Assembly: GCF_014490725.1 (NCBI RefSeq)
Contig: NZ_JACOQL010000004.1
Span: 248,001-312,000, forward strand
Reading direction: 5' to 3'
Length of the DNA stretch: 64,000 nucleotides
Origin: Paracoccus amoyensis
GTDB lineage: Bacteria > Pseudomonadota > Alphaproteobacteria > Rhodobacterales > Rhodobacteraceae
The notes under the pieces are model-generated. The model did not search any database, was not told the origin of the DNA, and was given only the letters and a program-made list of their open reading frames with translations. Of the stretch, positions 26,812-36,096 are shown piece after piece (the first letter of the stretch is position 1; every line of letters begins with the position of its first letter). The position numbers were made by a program, and so were the translations under genes.

Positions 26812-27428
26812 AACTTCCGACCATCGACCTACCAGTTAACAACGCACACCGTCGTTCAGACGAAAAACGGGTCTTGGTCACACATCGGGCAAGGTAAAAA
26901 AGGCAACACTTATCTGCGCGCGAACGCTTCGGCGCTTGCCGACGCTGCTTCGCAGAGCAACTCGTAAATCCCTACCGGATGCCGAATTTTTTAGGTTTCT
27001 GACGAACGCATTTGGGAAACGGGAATAGCGGTGCGGGCAATTAAAAAGCAGCCTGAAATCAAAGCTGCGCACACCAGATACAGTAGCATCGCGTTTCCCC
27101 CCACAGTCAAGTCGCTTGCGCGGTCCGGCGTCATTCTTGACTACTCAATCAACATAAACTGACCGCGAATTATTTCAACCTATCTATTTGGTCAATAACA
27201 TCATTGCATTAATTAACTAACTGTATTGTATTACTTTTAACTAATTTGAGTGCAAAACGTGTGGGTTTTCATCGGGAGCAATTCAAGTACGCTTGTTCAA
27301 TTAAAAATTCTGTTGCAGCGCTAACACATGCCAAGGCCAGGTTGGTCTCCTAAACGCCGTCATGGCGAATGCTTGCGCGCGGGACGCGTCGAGGTTAACC
27401 GGGGTTGGTCAGCAAAGGGCACATTGAA
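26812..27428. other. AT-rich intergenic region upstream of metZ
   Basis: About 600 bp with clearly lower GC than the genome, especially 27125-27310. Apart from a possible 32-codon ORF on the minus strand, no gene is seen. It should contain the metZ promoter. I compared the last 150 bp with the SAM-II riboswitch pattern seen before met genes in this class and could not match it. Confidence 0.5.
26991..27089 (-). CDS. Possible 32-residue single-helix membrane protein
   Basis: The - strand from ATG 27087-27089 encodes MLLYLVCAALISGCFLIART followed by a short polar tail ending SSET. One hydrophobic helix with two cysteines. GGGGGGAA lies about five bases upstream of the ATG. It lies in an otherwise gene-free region. 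No homologue recognised; chance ORF is possible. Confidence 0.3.
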   Translation of the reverse strand: MLLYLVCAALISGCFLIARTAIPVSQMRSSET

Positions 27429-28616
27429 ATGACCGACGATTCCGCCAAGGGGTTTGGTCCCCGCACCCAAGCAGTTCATCATGGGACCCGCCGCAGTCAG
27501 TATGGCGAAATGGCCGAAGCGATCTTCATGACGCAGGGCTTTGTCTATGACAGCGCCGAGCAGGCCGAGAAACGCTTTCAGGGCACTGGCCCGGATGAGT
27601 TCATCTATGCGCGCTACGGAAACCCGACCAGCCGTATGTTCGAGGATCGCATTGCCGCGCTGGAAGGGACCGAGGACGCTTTTGCCACCGCCAGCGGCAT
27701 GGCTGCGGTAAACGGCGCGTTGTTTTCGATGTGCTCGGCGGGCGATCATATCGTCGCGGCGCGGGCGTTGTTTGGGTCATGTCTGTATGTGCTGGATCTG
27801 TTGCAGCGCTTCGGGGTTCAGATCAGCTATGTCGACGGCACCGATCTGGATCAGTGGCAGGCTGCGATCCGTCCGGGCACCAAGGCTGTATTCTTTGAAT
27901 CCGTTTCCAACCCGACGTTGGAGATCATCGATATTCAGGCCGTGTCCGATCTTGCCCATGCGGTCGGTGCGCTGGTCGTGGTCGATAACGTCTTTGCGAC
28001 GCCGGTTTTTTCCAAAGCCGTGCAGCAGGGAGCGGATGTGGTTGTGTATTCTGCGACCAAGCATATCGACGGCGGCGGGCGTGCGCTGGCCGGTGTAATC
28101 TGCGGCACGCGTCAGTTCATCCGCGAAGTGGCTGAACCCTATCTGAAGCATACAGGCGGGGCGATCAGCCCGTTCCACAGCTGGCTGATGCTGAATGGTC
28201 TGACCACTATGGAGCTGCGGGTTCGTGCGCAGGCGGACAGCGCATTGGCGATTGCAAAGGCGTTGCAGGGACACCCACGCCTTGCCCGCGTGATCTATCC
28301 GGGGCTGACCGATCACGCGCAGCATGAACTGGCCATGCGCCAGATGGGATCAGGTGGCACGATGATTGCGATTGACATGCACGAAGGGAAAGCGGCCGCG
28401 TTTGCCGCCCTGGATAAGCTGCGGATCATCAAGATTTCCAATAACCTTGGTGACGCCAAATCCATCGTGACCCATCCGGCAACGACGACGCACCAGCGTT
28501 TGACGGATGAGGTGAAGGCGCAATTGGGTATCACCCCCGGCCTGCTGCGCATCTCGATCGGGCTGGAGGATACGCAGGATCTGATCGAGGATCTGACCCG
28601 TGCACTGGATGCGTGA
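27429..28616 (+). CDS. metZ: O-succinylhomoserine sulfhydrylase
   Basis: 395 residues; PLP enzyme that makes homocysteine from O-succinylhomoserine and sulfide for methionine synthesis. Family markers: TRRSQYGEMAEAIFMTQGFVY, YARYGNPTSRMFEDRIAALE, the PLP lysine in VVYSATKHIDGGGR and KISNNLGDAKSIVTHPATTTH. Start ATG 27429 (MTDDSAKGFG) has AAAGGG eight bases upstream and fits the family; an in-frame GTG at 27405 adds eight residues. MetZ versus MetY/MetB is judged from overall sequence. Confidence 0.9.
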   Translation: MTDDSAKGFGPRTQAVHHGTRRSQYGEMAEAIFMTQGFVYDSAEQAEKRFQGTGPDEFIYARYGNPTSRMFEDRIAALEGTEDAFATASGMAAVNGALFSMCSAGDHIVAARALFGSCLYVLDLLQRFGVQISYVDGTDLDQWQAAIRPGTKAVFFESVSNPTLEIIDIQAVSDLAHAVGALVVVDNVFATPVFSKAVQQGADVVVYSATKHIDGGGRALAGVICGTRQFIREVAEPYLKHTGGAISPFHSWLMLNGLTTMELRVRAQADSALAIAKALQGHPRLARVIYPGLTDHAQHELAMRQMGSGGTMIAIDMHEGKAAAFAALDKLRIIKISNNLGDAKSIVTHPATTTHQRLTDEVKAQLGITPGLLRISIGLEDTQDLIEDLTRALDA

Positions 28617-28637
28617 TGGCGTATTAATTTTGACAAA

Positions 28638-28665
28638 ACGCCGGATTCGGTCGCGAATCCGGCGT
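28638..28665 (+). terminator. Hairpin terminator after metZ
   Basis: Perfect 12-bp stem ACGCCGGATTCG / CGAATCCGGCGT with a GTCG tetraloop. The downstream T-content is poor (AACCTCTTTA), but position and stem strength support termination between metZ and folE2. Confidence 0.7.
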
Positions 28666-28739
28666 AACCTCTTTAGAAAGCCGGCTGGCGATCCCATATG
28701 TCGGCGGCAATACACTGAAGCAGGCGAAAGGTTGGTTTG

Positions 28740-29702
28740 ATGACTGAAGCCCGTCCCCTGATCCCCGCCTATCCGGCGCTGGCCCGCGATTACGACGCCG
28801 ATTTTCGGGTGGATGAGGCTTACAAAGCCAGCCTGCCCGACCTGCAAAATGGTCCGGCCAGCCTGATCGTGGGGGCGCATGCGCCCATCCAACATGTGGG
28901 TATCTCGAACTTTCGTCTGCCGATCCGCTACCAGACCCGCGACGGAGGGGAGGTTTCACTGGAAACCAGCGTCACGGGCACCGTCAGTCTTGAGGCAGAT
29001 CGCAAGGGCATCAACATGTCCCGGATCATGCGATCATTCTACGGCCATTCGGATCACCTGTTCAGTCTGAAGGTGCTGGAAGCCGCATTGGATGACTACA
29101 AAGCCGATCTGGACGCGTTCGACGCACGTATCCAGATGCGCTTTTCCTATCCGATCCGGGTGGATTCGCTGCGGTCCGGCCTGTCCGGCTGGCAATATTA
29201 CGACATCGCCCAGGAAGTGATCGAGCATCAGGGCAACCGTCTGCGAATCATGCATTTCGACTATGTCTATTCCTCGACCTGCCCGTGTTCGCTGGAACTG
29301 TCAGAGCATGCACGCGAGACCCGTGGTCGTCTGGCAACGCCGCATTCGCAACGCTCGATCGCGCGGATTTCGGCGGTGATGAAGGGGCCGGAAAAAATCT
29401 GGTTCGAAGATATGGTTGAACTGTGCCGCCGCGCCGTTCCCACAGAAACGCAGGTCATGGTCAAGCGAGAGGACGAACAGGCCTTTGCCGAACTGAACGC
29501 CTCGAACCCGATCTTTGTCGAAGATGCTGTGCGCGCTTTTGCCAAGGAACTGTTGGCTGATCACCGTTACGGCGATTTTCGCATTATCGCCAGCCATCAG
29601 GAATCGTTGCATTCCCACGATGCTGTCAGCCTGCTGACCGATGGACCGACATTTGCGCAATCCTCGTTGGACCCGACAACCTTTGCCAGCTTGCGGGCCT
29701 GA
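28740..29702 (+). CDS. folE2: GTP cyclohydrolase FolE2
   Basis: 320 residues. The type IB GTP cyclohydrolase opens GTP to dihydroneopterin triphosphate for folate. Markers: VGISNFRLPI, DRKGINMSRIMRSF, and the metal-binding/catalytic cysteines Cys181 and Cys183 in YSSTCPCSLELSEHARE. ASHQESLHSHDAV near the end supplies a further conserved glutamate and histidines. Start ATG 28740. It replaces FolE when metal supply is low in some bacteria; no zinc-responsive operator was identified here. Confidence 0.95.
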   Translation: MTEARPLIPAYPALARDYDADFRVDEAYKASLPDLQNGPASLIVGAHAPIQHVGISNFRLPIRYQTRDGGEVSLETSVTGTVSLEADRKGINMSRIMRSFYGHSDHLFSLKVLEAALDDYKADLDAFDARIQMRFSYPIRVDSLRSGLSGWQYYDIAQEVIEHQGNRLRIMHFDYVYSSTCPCSLELSEHARETRGRLATPHSQRSIARISAVMKGPEKIWFEDMVELCRRAVPTETQVMVKREDEQAFAELNASNPIFVEDAVRAFAKELLADHRYGDFRIIASHQESLHSHDAVSLLTDGPTFAQSSLDPTTFASLRA

Positions 29703-29807
29703 TGTTTCCGGCTCGTTCCGATTTATCGATTGAATTGGGCATACTTATTAATGCGAACATAGCGGGAACAGATACTTTCCTTACGCTGCCTTTCGGCATA
29801 TGTTGAG

Positions 29808-32192
29808 ATGATGGACTTGACTGACGACTCTGATGATATGGCCCCGATACCGTTGTCACAGCGGGCGATGGTCAACCGCTCGGCCCCCTATCTGGAAGGG
29901 CTGAATGCGGCGCAACGCGCGGCGGTTGAAACGCTGGATGGGCCTGTCTTGCTGTTGGCCGGGGCAGGGACGGGGAAAACCCGGGCTCTGACCACGCGGA
30001 TTGCGCATCTGCTGATGCTGGGCAAGGCGCGTCCGGGGCAGATCCTTGCCGTGACCTTCACCAACAAGGCCGCGCGGGAAATGAAAGAGCGTATCGCCCG
30101 GCTGCTGGGCGAAGTGGTCGAGGGGATGCCGTGGTTGGGCACTTTCCACAGCATCAGCGTCAAGATCCTGCGCCGCCATGCCGAGTTGATCGGCAATGGC
30201 GAACTGCATTTGAAGCCCAGCTTTACCATTCTGGATACAGATGATCAGGTCAGATTGCTGAAGCAACTGATTTCAGCGGAAAACCTTGATGAAAAACGCT
30301 GGCCCGCGCGGCAGTTGGCGCATCTGATCGACGGCTGGAAAAACCGCTGCCTGACCCCTGCAAAGCTGCCAAAGGGTGAGGCCATGTCATTCGACGGTTG
30401 GGGTGGGCGGCTGTATCAGGCCTATCAGGACCGCCTGCTGACCCTGAACGCCGTCGATTTCGGTGATCTGTTGATGCATTGCGTCACCATGTTTCAGGCG
30501 CATCCAGATGTGCTGAAGCAATGGCAGGAGCGCTTTCGCTATATTCTGGTGGACGAATATCAGGATACGAACGTCGCTCAATATATGTGGCTGCGTTTGC
30601 TGGCGCAGGCGCATCAGAACATCTGCTGCGTGGGCGATGACGATCAGTCGATCTATGGCTGGCGCGGGGCCGAAGTTGGTAACATTCTGCGATTTGAAAA
30701 GGATTTTCCGGGCGCACAGGTGATCCGGTTAGAGCAGAATTATCGGTCCACACCCGAAATCCTCTCCGCAGCGTCGGGCCTGATTTCGGCCAATGCCGGA
30801 CGCTTGGGCAAGACCTTGTGGACCGAGGCAGAGCCGGGCGAGAAAGTCCGCCTGATCGGTCATTGGGACAGCGAGGCAGAGGCTCGTTGGATCGGTGAAG
30901 AAATTGAGGCGTTTCAGGGCGGCCACCGCGCAGCCATCGGACGGGTCAGCCTGAACGACATCGCGATTCTTGTCCGTGCCAGCCATCAGATGCGTGCGTT
31001 TGAGGATCGATTCATGACCATCGGTCTGCCCTATCGCGTCATCGGCGGCCCTCGATTTTACGAAAGACAGGAAATTCGCGACGCCATGGCCTATTTCCGT
31101 CTGGTGGTCAGTCCCGCCGACGATCTGGCTTTCGAACGTATCATCAACACGCCCAAGCGCGGCCTTGGTGACAAGGCATTGCAAACGATTCAGACAGTCG
31201 CCCGCCAGAACGGAGTGCCGTTGCTGGAAGGCGCGCGCGTTGTGATCGAAGAAGGACATCTGGGCGGCAAAGGCCTGTCCAACCTGCGTGATTTCGTGGC
31301 GGGGGTCGGGCGTTGGCATGCGGATGCCTTGGATGACAGGGAAAACCATGTCGGACTGGCCGAGCGGATTCTGGACGAATCCGGCTATACCGCGATGTGG
31401 CAAAACGACAAATCGCCGGACGCGCCGGGCCGTTTGGACAACCTGAAAGAGTTGGTCAAAGCGCTTGAAGAGTTCGACAACCTGCAAGGTTTTTTGGAAC
31501 ATGTCGCGCTGGTCATGGACCGGGACGAAGGCGAGGCGGCCGAGGAAGTCAGCATCATGACCCTGCACGGCGCCAAGGGACTGGAATTTCCGGTCGTCTT
31601 TCTACCCGGCTGGGAAGATGGGCTGTTTCCGAACCAGCGTGCCATGGATGAAAATGGCACCAAGGGGTTAGAGGAAGAACGCCGTCTGGCCTATGTCGGG
31701 ATCACTCGTGCCGAACGGCTGGCGACGATCAGCTTTGCCGGCAACCGGCGGCTTTACGGGCAATGGCAATCCAGCATGCCGTCGCGTTTTGTCGATGAGC
31801 TGCCACCCGAGCATGTCGAGGTTCTGACCCCGCCCGGCCTTTACGGCGGTGGCTATGGCGCAGCGATGGCATTCGCCGGTGCCAATGCGGGAACCGACAT
31901 GCACAATCGTGCCGCACACGCCGATGTCTATAACTCACCCGGGTGGAAACGGATGCAGGCGCGCGCAACGGAACGCAAAGCCCCGGTTCAGCGCAAGTCC
32001 ATCACGATTGACGCCGAACCCGCCGCCCGGTTCGCCGTGGGCGACCGCGTGACCCATGCCAGGTTTGGCGAAGGCGCCGTCATGGGCATCGCCGAAGATA
32101 CGCTGACCGTTCAGTTCGACAGCGGCGGCTTTAAGAATATCAAGGCGGCTTACATTCAACCAATTGGCGGGACGGACGACGTGCCGTTCTGA
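29808..32192 (+). CDS. uvrD: ATP-dependent DNA helicase UvrD/PcrA
   Basis: 794 residues, superfamily 1A helicase for nucleotide-excision and mismatch repair. Motifs: Q motif region LNAAQRAAVETLDGP, Walker A AGAGTGKTRALT, Ia VTFTNKAAREMKER, II VDEYQDTN, III GDDDQSIYGWRGAE, IV QNYRS, V LHGAKGLEF and VI YVGITRAER. A C-terminal Tudor-like tail (FAVGDRVTHARFGEGAV...FDSGGFKNIKAAY) is typical of UvrD/PcrA. Start is ATG 29808 or 29811. Confidence 0.95.
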   Translation: MMDLTDDSDDMAPIPLSQRAMVNRSAPYLEGLNAAQRAAVETLDGPVLLLAGAGTGKTRALTTRIAHLLMLGKARPGQILAVTFTNKAAREMKERIARLLGEVVEGMPWLGTFHSISVKILRRHAELIGNGELHLKPSFTILDTDDQVRLLKQLISAENLDEKRWPARQLAHLIDGWKNRCLTPAKLPKGEAMSFDGWGGRLYQAYQDRLLTLNAVDFGDLLMHCVTMFQAHPDVLKQWQERFRYILVDEYQDTNVAQYMWLRLLAQAHQNICCVGDDDQSIYGWRGAEVGNILRFEKDFPGAQVIRLEQNYRSTPEILSAASGLISANAGRLGKTLWTEAEPGEKVRLIGHWDSEAEARWIGEEIEAFQGGHRAAIGRVSLNDIAILVRASHQMRAFEDRFMTIGLPYRVIGGPRFYERQEIRDAMAYFRLVVSPADDLAFERIINTPKRGLGDKALQTIQTVARQNGVPLLEGARVVIEEGHLGGKGLSNLRDFVAGVGRWHADALDDRENHVGLAERILDESGYTAMWQNDKSPDAPGRLDNLKELVKALEEFDNLQGFLEHVALVMDRDEGEAAEEVSIMTLHGAKGLEFPVVFLPGWEDGLFPNQRAMDENGTKGLEEERRLAYVGITRAERLATISFAGNRRLYGQWQSSMPSRFVDELPPEHVEVLTPPGLYGGGYGAAMAFAGANAGTDMHNRAAHADVYNSPGWKRMQARATERKAPVQRKSITIDAEPAARFAVGDRVTHARFGEGAVMGIAEDTLTVQFDSGGFKNIKAAYIQPIGGTDDVPF

Positions 32193-32238
32193 TCCTCTCA
32201 TCTTCTTCCTCGACAAGGTGAGTGAAAGAGGGGAGAAG

Positions 32239-33060
32239 ATGATCGCACGATCAATACCGAAAGCGACCAATACCGAAAGCGACGAGCAGTACATGAACGA
32301 ATCGATTCAAATAAATAATGTTATAGCAATTCGTTTTAGCCTGAGAATGAAAAAAGAATGGCTGCAAAAAGCTTATGGCGACGAGGCTAATCGCGAGGCG
32401 TGGTTTGCGATGCGCGCCGATATTTTCAAGAACTGGATTGGCAGGGCGATTTCTGAGCAAACGGTCAAAGTGCATCGTGTGGTTGTGTTCATGGATACGG
32501 AGGATACGTATCTTTGGGACAAATATCTTGATCTGCCATTGCCCTTCGTGCCGATCTTTACGACTGCCGCAGACCAGGCCAGCAGGCTGAGAGAGTTTCT
32601 TTACGCTGAAAACATTAAGAATATCGTGTTGTCGAGAGTGGATTCGGACGACACGATTGCTATAGATTATATTGAAAACCTGAATCGGGACGTTGCTGCG
32701 CTGATCGAAGCCGGAGAGCGGCGCAGGTATATAGTTGCATGCAATGGTTTTGTGACGAATTTGACCGAAATACAGTCTCTGTATCATAATTGCTGCCCCT
32801 TTGTATCTTTGTATATCAAAGATTATGATGGCAGCGTTATTTATGATTTCGAACATCTCAAGATTTTGGGCAGAAATCCGGTTCTAAACCAGAATTCGTC
32901 CTGGATGCAGATAATCCATGGGTCCAACATTGCGAACAAGTTGCATCGCAAATCGCGGTTTGATTCTGACGATGTTCGGAAAATGATCATCGGTCCCAAC
33001 CTGCCGGTGGAAACCTCATGGCCGGCAGGTTTTTTTGGTATCGACTCTCAGCCGCAATAA
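32239..33060 (+). CDS. Putative glycosyltransferase (rhamnosyltransferase-like)
   Basis: 273 residues from ATG 32239, or 255 from ATG 32293. RFSLRMKKEW, VFMDTEDTY and VLSRVDSDDTIAIDYIENL resemble the RFS...TRLDDDD pattern of putative rhamnosyltransferases; the DSDD would be the metal/nucleotide-sugar site. WMQIIHGSNIANK fits a late motif of that family. AGAGGGGAGA directly precedes ATG 32239, while ATG 32293 has no good binding site. Low GC compared with uvrD and the M20 gene, so probably acquired. The last 20 codons run through a strong terminator hairpin, so the natural 3' end may have changed. Confidence 0.65.
   Translation: MIARSIPKATNTESDEQYMNESIQINNVIAIRFSLRMKKEWLQKAYGDEANREAWFAMRADIFKNWIGRAISEQTVKVHRVVVFMDTEDTYLWDKYLDLPLPFVPIFTTAADQASRLREFLYAENIKNIVLSRVDSDDTIAIDYIENLNRDVAALIEAGERRRYIVACNGFVTNLTEIQSLYHNCCPFVSLYIKDYDGSVIYDFEHLKILGRNPVLNQNSSWMQIIHGSNIANKLHRKSRFDSDDVRKMIIGPNLPVETSWPAGFFGIDSQPQ
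32252..32283 (+). repeat. Two tandem 16-bp copies at the start of the glycosyltransferase gene
   Basis: CAATACCGAAAGCGAC occurs twice in direct succession with no mismatch. As 16 is not a multiple of three, the duplication shifts the frame between the ATG at 32239 and the one at 32293. Confidence 0.95.
32998..33036 (+). terminator. Canonical rho-independent terminator lying inside the glycosyltransferase ORF
   Basis: AACCTGCCGG (32998-33007) pairs perfectly with CCGGCAGGTT (33022-33031), 14-nt loop, then a run of seven T (33030-33036). It lies eight codons before the annotated stop. Transcripts ended here would have no stop codon. Confidence 0.85.
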
Positions 33061-33097
33061 CCGCTCAGATACGCTGGTTTGCCTTTAAGGCACTGCG

Positions 33098-34366
33098 TCA
33101 GGTGGTCACCAACAAATCTTCCAGCACCAGCGCCATTACCTTGGCGCTGTCCAGCATGTCCGTAACGCCGATCCACTCATCGGGCTGATGCGCCAGATCA
33201 AGCACGCCGGGACCATAGGCGATGCAGTTCTTCAGCTTTCCGATGCGGTCGATGTGTTTCTGGTCGTAAGTGCCGGGGCTGACGACATAGCCCGCCTCGC
33301 GCCCCAGAACCTTTTCTATCGCGGCGGCGGTTGTGCGGACGATCGGCGCATCCTTGTCGGTCATAGAGGGGTTCACCTGAAACAGGTCGCGGATTTCGTA
33401 TTGAAAGCTGGGTCGTTGCGCTTTGACCTTTTCCAGCAACGCGGTCACTTCGGATTTTACCATCGCCAGATCTTCTTCGATCAGGAAACGGCGGTCGATC
33501 ACGATGCGGCAACGGTCGGGCACGCAAGGTGCCGGCAGGCCTGTGAAATCGGCCGCCTGTTCAGGTGCCCCACCGTGGATCGAATTGACGTTCAGGGTTG
33601 ATGAACGCGCCCCTTCGGGGATCACAGGCATTTCGGTATGCTTGGATGCCAGCAGGGGCCACAGGGTCGCTTCCATCTCCTCCAGAACGGCGCCCATATG
33701 GCGCACGGCGCAATCGCCAAGGAAAGGCATCGAGCCGTGGGCAATGCGACCATGGGTTTCAATCTCGGCCCACCAGACTCCGCGATGGCCCAGACAGATG
33801 CGATCCTTGTGCAGCGGTTCGGGGATGATGACGTGCTGGACGTGATCATAAGCGCCATGCTGCGCCAGATAGGCAACACCACCATAGCCGCCCGATTCTT
33901 CATCGGCGGTGGCGCTGATTTCGATGCTGCCTGCGTAATCGGGATGCGCGGCGACAAAAGCCTCGGCGGCGATGATGCTGGCGGCCAATCCGCCCTTCAT
34001 GTCACAGGCGCCACGACCATAAATCCTGTCACCGTCCAGTTCAGCGCCAAAGGGATCGCGGGTCCAGCCATGACCGACCTCGACCACGTCATGATGGCTG
34101 TTGAAATGGACACATTCGCCGGGGCGGCTGCCTTGGTGGCGTGCGATAATATTCCAGCGAGGATATTGGTCGGAATCGCCCGGCGTTCCATAGGCCCGGA
34201 TCAACGTGCAGTCCCATCCCTGCGGCTGCATGCGCGCCTGCAGATATTCGCAGATATCAAGATAATGGCGGCCCGGCGGGTTCAGCGTCGGAATGCGGAT
34301 CAGATCTTGGGTCAGCGCGATCAGCGCATCCCGGCGGGCGTCGATGGCGGTTCTAAGATTAATCAT
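33098..34366 (-). CDS. M20-family metallopeptidase (ArgE/DapE type deacylase)
   Basis: 422 residues. Di-zinc amidohydrolase fold: HFNSHHDVVEVG (metal His and catalytic Asp), GRGACDMKGGLAA (bridging Asp), TADEESGGYGG (catalytic Glu and metal ligand), and the dimerisation region VIDRRFLIEEDL. Overall it is closest to acetylornithine deacetylase / succinyl-diaminopimelate desuccinylase-like proteins; the true substrate cannot be read. Start ATG 34366 or 34372, neither with a clear binding site. Divergent from the glycolipid-binding gene. Confidence 0.85.
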   Translation of the reverse strand: MINLRTAIDARRDALIALTQDLIRIPTLNPPGRHYLDICEYLQARMQPQGWDCTLIRAYGTPGDSDQYPRWNIIARHQGSRPGECVHFNSHHDVVEVGHGWTRDPFGAELDGDRIYGRGACDMKGGLAASIIAAEAFVAAHPDYAGSIEISATADEESGGYGGVAYLAQHGAYDHVQHVIIPEPLHKDRICLGHRGVWWAEIETHGRIAHGSMPFLGDCAVRHMGAVLEEMEATLWPLLASKHTEMPVIPEGARSSTLNVNSIHGGAPEQAADFTGLPAPCVPDRCRIVIDRRFLIEEDLAMVKSEVTALLEKVKAQRPSFQYEIRDLFQVNPSMTDKDAPIVRTTAAAIEKVLGREAGYVVSPGTYDQKHIDRIGKLKNCIAYGPGVLDLAHQPDEWIGVTDMLDSAKVMALVLEDLLVTT

Positions 34367-34514
34367 GAGCATCAGGCTAGGACGGGTCGCGATTCATGGC
34401 AATGGTCCTGTCGTATCCTTCGGACTGACGGCCCGATTATCTTGCGCGGAGCATCTGTGCTGCCTAAGCTGGCCAATGAATTCATCGACCATCCGGCCCG
34501 CCAAGGTGATACGC

Positions 34515-35069
34515 ATGGCCCGACCCGCCCAGATAATATGGCGACGGCTTGACCGACCCGGCCATGACACATGTGCCCTTTGGCGCGAGGGTGAACTGTG
34601 GCGGTTGGAAGGCGTAGCGGTCTGGTCCGATCTCAAAGGCCCCGCGCATATGTCTTATTCCATCACGTGCGGCGCGGACTGGTTTCCCCGTTCCGCCCGC
34701 GTTCAGGGGCGCGTTGCAGAGCAGGATATCAGCCTTTCGATTCGTCGCGCCAATGGTGGAGAATGGCGTGCGAACGGCGAAGCACTGCCCGAGACCTTCG
34801 GCCTGTCGGATCTGGATCTGGGCTTTACACCGGCGACCAATACTTTGCCGCTGCGGCGTCTGGCAGGAAAGGGACACGGTGATTCTGCTGCACTCTGGCT
34901 TGACGACAGCGATTGGCAGATGAAGCCGCTGCATCAGACCTATCAGCGCTGTGAAAGTGGCCGGTGGGATTATCACAGCCATGAAAGCGATTATCGCACC
35001 ACGCTGGCAGTCAACAGCGATGGCTTCGTGTCCGATTACCCGGATCTGTGGGTGGCCGAGGTTCATTAA
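34515..35069 (+). CDS. Putative glycolipid-binding domain protein
   Basis: 184 residues. Resembles the putative glycolipid-binding family (DUF1089): IIWRRLDRPGHDTCALW, GVAVWSDLKGPAHMSYSITCGADW, LGFTPATNTLPLRRL and a C-terminus SDYRTTLAVNSDGFVSDYPDLW. No signal peptide. Function unproved. ATG 34515 has AAGGTG six bases upstream; the frame is open upstream but that part looks like antisense of the M20 gene. Confidence 0.8.
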   Translation: MARPAQIIWRRLDRPGHDTCALWREGELWRLEGVAVWSDLKGPAHMSYSITCGADWFPRSARVQGRVAEQDISLSIRRANGGEWRANGEALPETFGLSDLDLGFTPATNTLPLRRLAGKGHGDSAALWLDDSDWQMKPLHQTYQRCESGRWDYHSHESDYRTTLAVNSDGFVSDYPDLWVAEVH

Positions 35070-35166
35070 GCCCGCCGGGTGACGCGCGTGATTTCTGGTG
35101 CAGCCGCAAAAGGTCGTGCTAGGCTTTCAAGGATGTCGCGATCCGCGACAAGGAAGGTAGGGTGAC

Positions 35167-35448
35167 TTGGCCGCATTAGCTCGTCTGATCGTTTTGGTCT
35201 TCTTGATCGAGGTGATGTTCTATCTTCTGCTGCGCATCTATATCAGATCGCTAAGACGCGAACGGCTGGAGGAGATTTGGGACGTTCGCCATCCCGACAT
35301 GGCGGGACATAACAGGACCCGAGATGAGTTTATCCGCAGGTCGATGGTCGGATTCGACAAAACACTGAAATCCCGGCTGCTATGGCTGGTCTTCATCATC
35401 CCGACGCTTGCGATTATGGGGATCGTCTACTGGGTGAACTGGCAATAG
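35167..35448 (+). CDS. Small membrane protein, unknown function
   Basis: 93 residues with a TTG start preceded by AAGGTAGGG. Two hydrophobic helices at the ends (LIVLVFLIEVMFYLLLRIYI and LLWLVFIIPTLAIMGIVYW) enclose a basic/acidic cytoplasmic loop (RSLRRERLEEIWDVRHPD). It is 12 bp before the DUF1523 gene and appears to be the first gene of an operon running through deoC to ALDH16. Confidence 0.75.
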   Translation: MAALARLIVLVFLIEVMFYLLLRIYIRSLRRERLEEIWDVRHPDMAGHNRTRDEFIRRSMVGFDKTLKSRLLWLVFIIPTLAIMGIVYWVNWQ

Positions 35449-35460
35449 GAGCTATTGAGA

Positions 35461-36096
35461 ATGCATTACGTGAAAGTCTTTTTTGGCGTGCTGCTGGGCG
35501 TCGTCGTGTTCCTGTTTCTGGATTACGCCCTGCCGTCCAAGAATACCGTGCGGATTACCAACACGTCGAACCGCTTGACGCCGATCACATCGGCCAATGC
35601 GATTTTTTACGCGACCGACGACGCCGGGACGGTCGAGAATGCACAGGGGCAACGCGATGTCCGTTTTATCGACACCGTGCGACCCAACGGAAAAGTCTTT
35701 GTTTATCGTAACGAAGATACCGGCTGGATTTGGCCGCCCTATTTCAAATACGACAGCTCGAATCTGCAGGCCGAAGCCTCCAACCTGCAATCCAGCAAGC
35801 AAGACCCTCAATGGGTCAGCGTGACCGCCTATGGCTGGCGCTTGGCCTGGTTGTCCAGCTACCCGAACGCCATTTCCGTCGATACGCTGGCGGGCCCGGA
35901 TGAGCGTCCGCGAAATTGGCCTGCGATGATCATTCTGACGGTGCTGTTCGTCTTTTTGCTGCTGATCTGGCGGATGTGGAACCAGTTTCGTGAACGCACC
36001 ATCGACCCGGCCATCAAATCCGCCGACACCCAATGGGATGAGGCCGCAGGCCGTAGCCGCTCGTTCTTTGACCGGCTGAAAGGCAAGGGGAAATGA
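35461..36096 (+). CDS. DUF1523 family membrane protein
   Basis: 211 residues. N-terminal helix (VKVFFGVLLGVVVFLFLDYAL), a soluble domain typical of DUF1523 (VRITNTSNRLTP, DVRFIDTVRPNGKVFVYRNE, TGWIWPPYFKYDS), then a second helix (MIILTVLFVFLLLIW) and a charged cytoplasmic tail. Function unknown; the family is common in Rhodobacteraceae. ATG 35461 has AGGAG upstream and is favoured over the TTG at 35455. Its stop overlaps deoC (ATGA). Confidence 0.85.
   Translation: MHYVKVFFGVLLGVVVFLFLDYALPSKNTVRITNTSNRLTPITSANAIFYATDDAGTVENAQGQRDVRFIDTVRPNGKVFVYRNEDTGWIWPPYFKYDSSNLQAEASNLQSSKQDPQWVSVTAYGWRLAWLSSYPNAISVDTLAGPDERPRNWPAMIILTVLFVFLLLIWRMWNQFRERTIDPAIKSADTQWDEAAGRSRSFFDRLKGKGK

Noticed and set aside
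27310..27428. SAM-II riboswitch before metZ
   Set aside because: The conserved core and pseudoknot could not be matched to the sequence.
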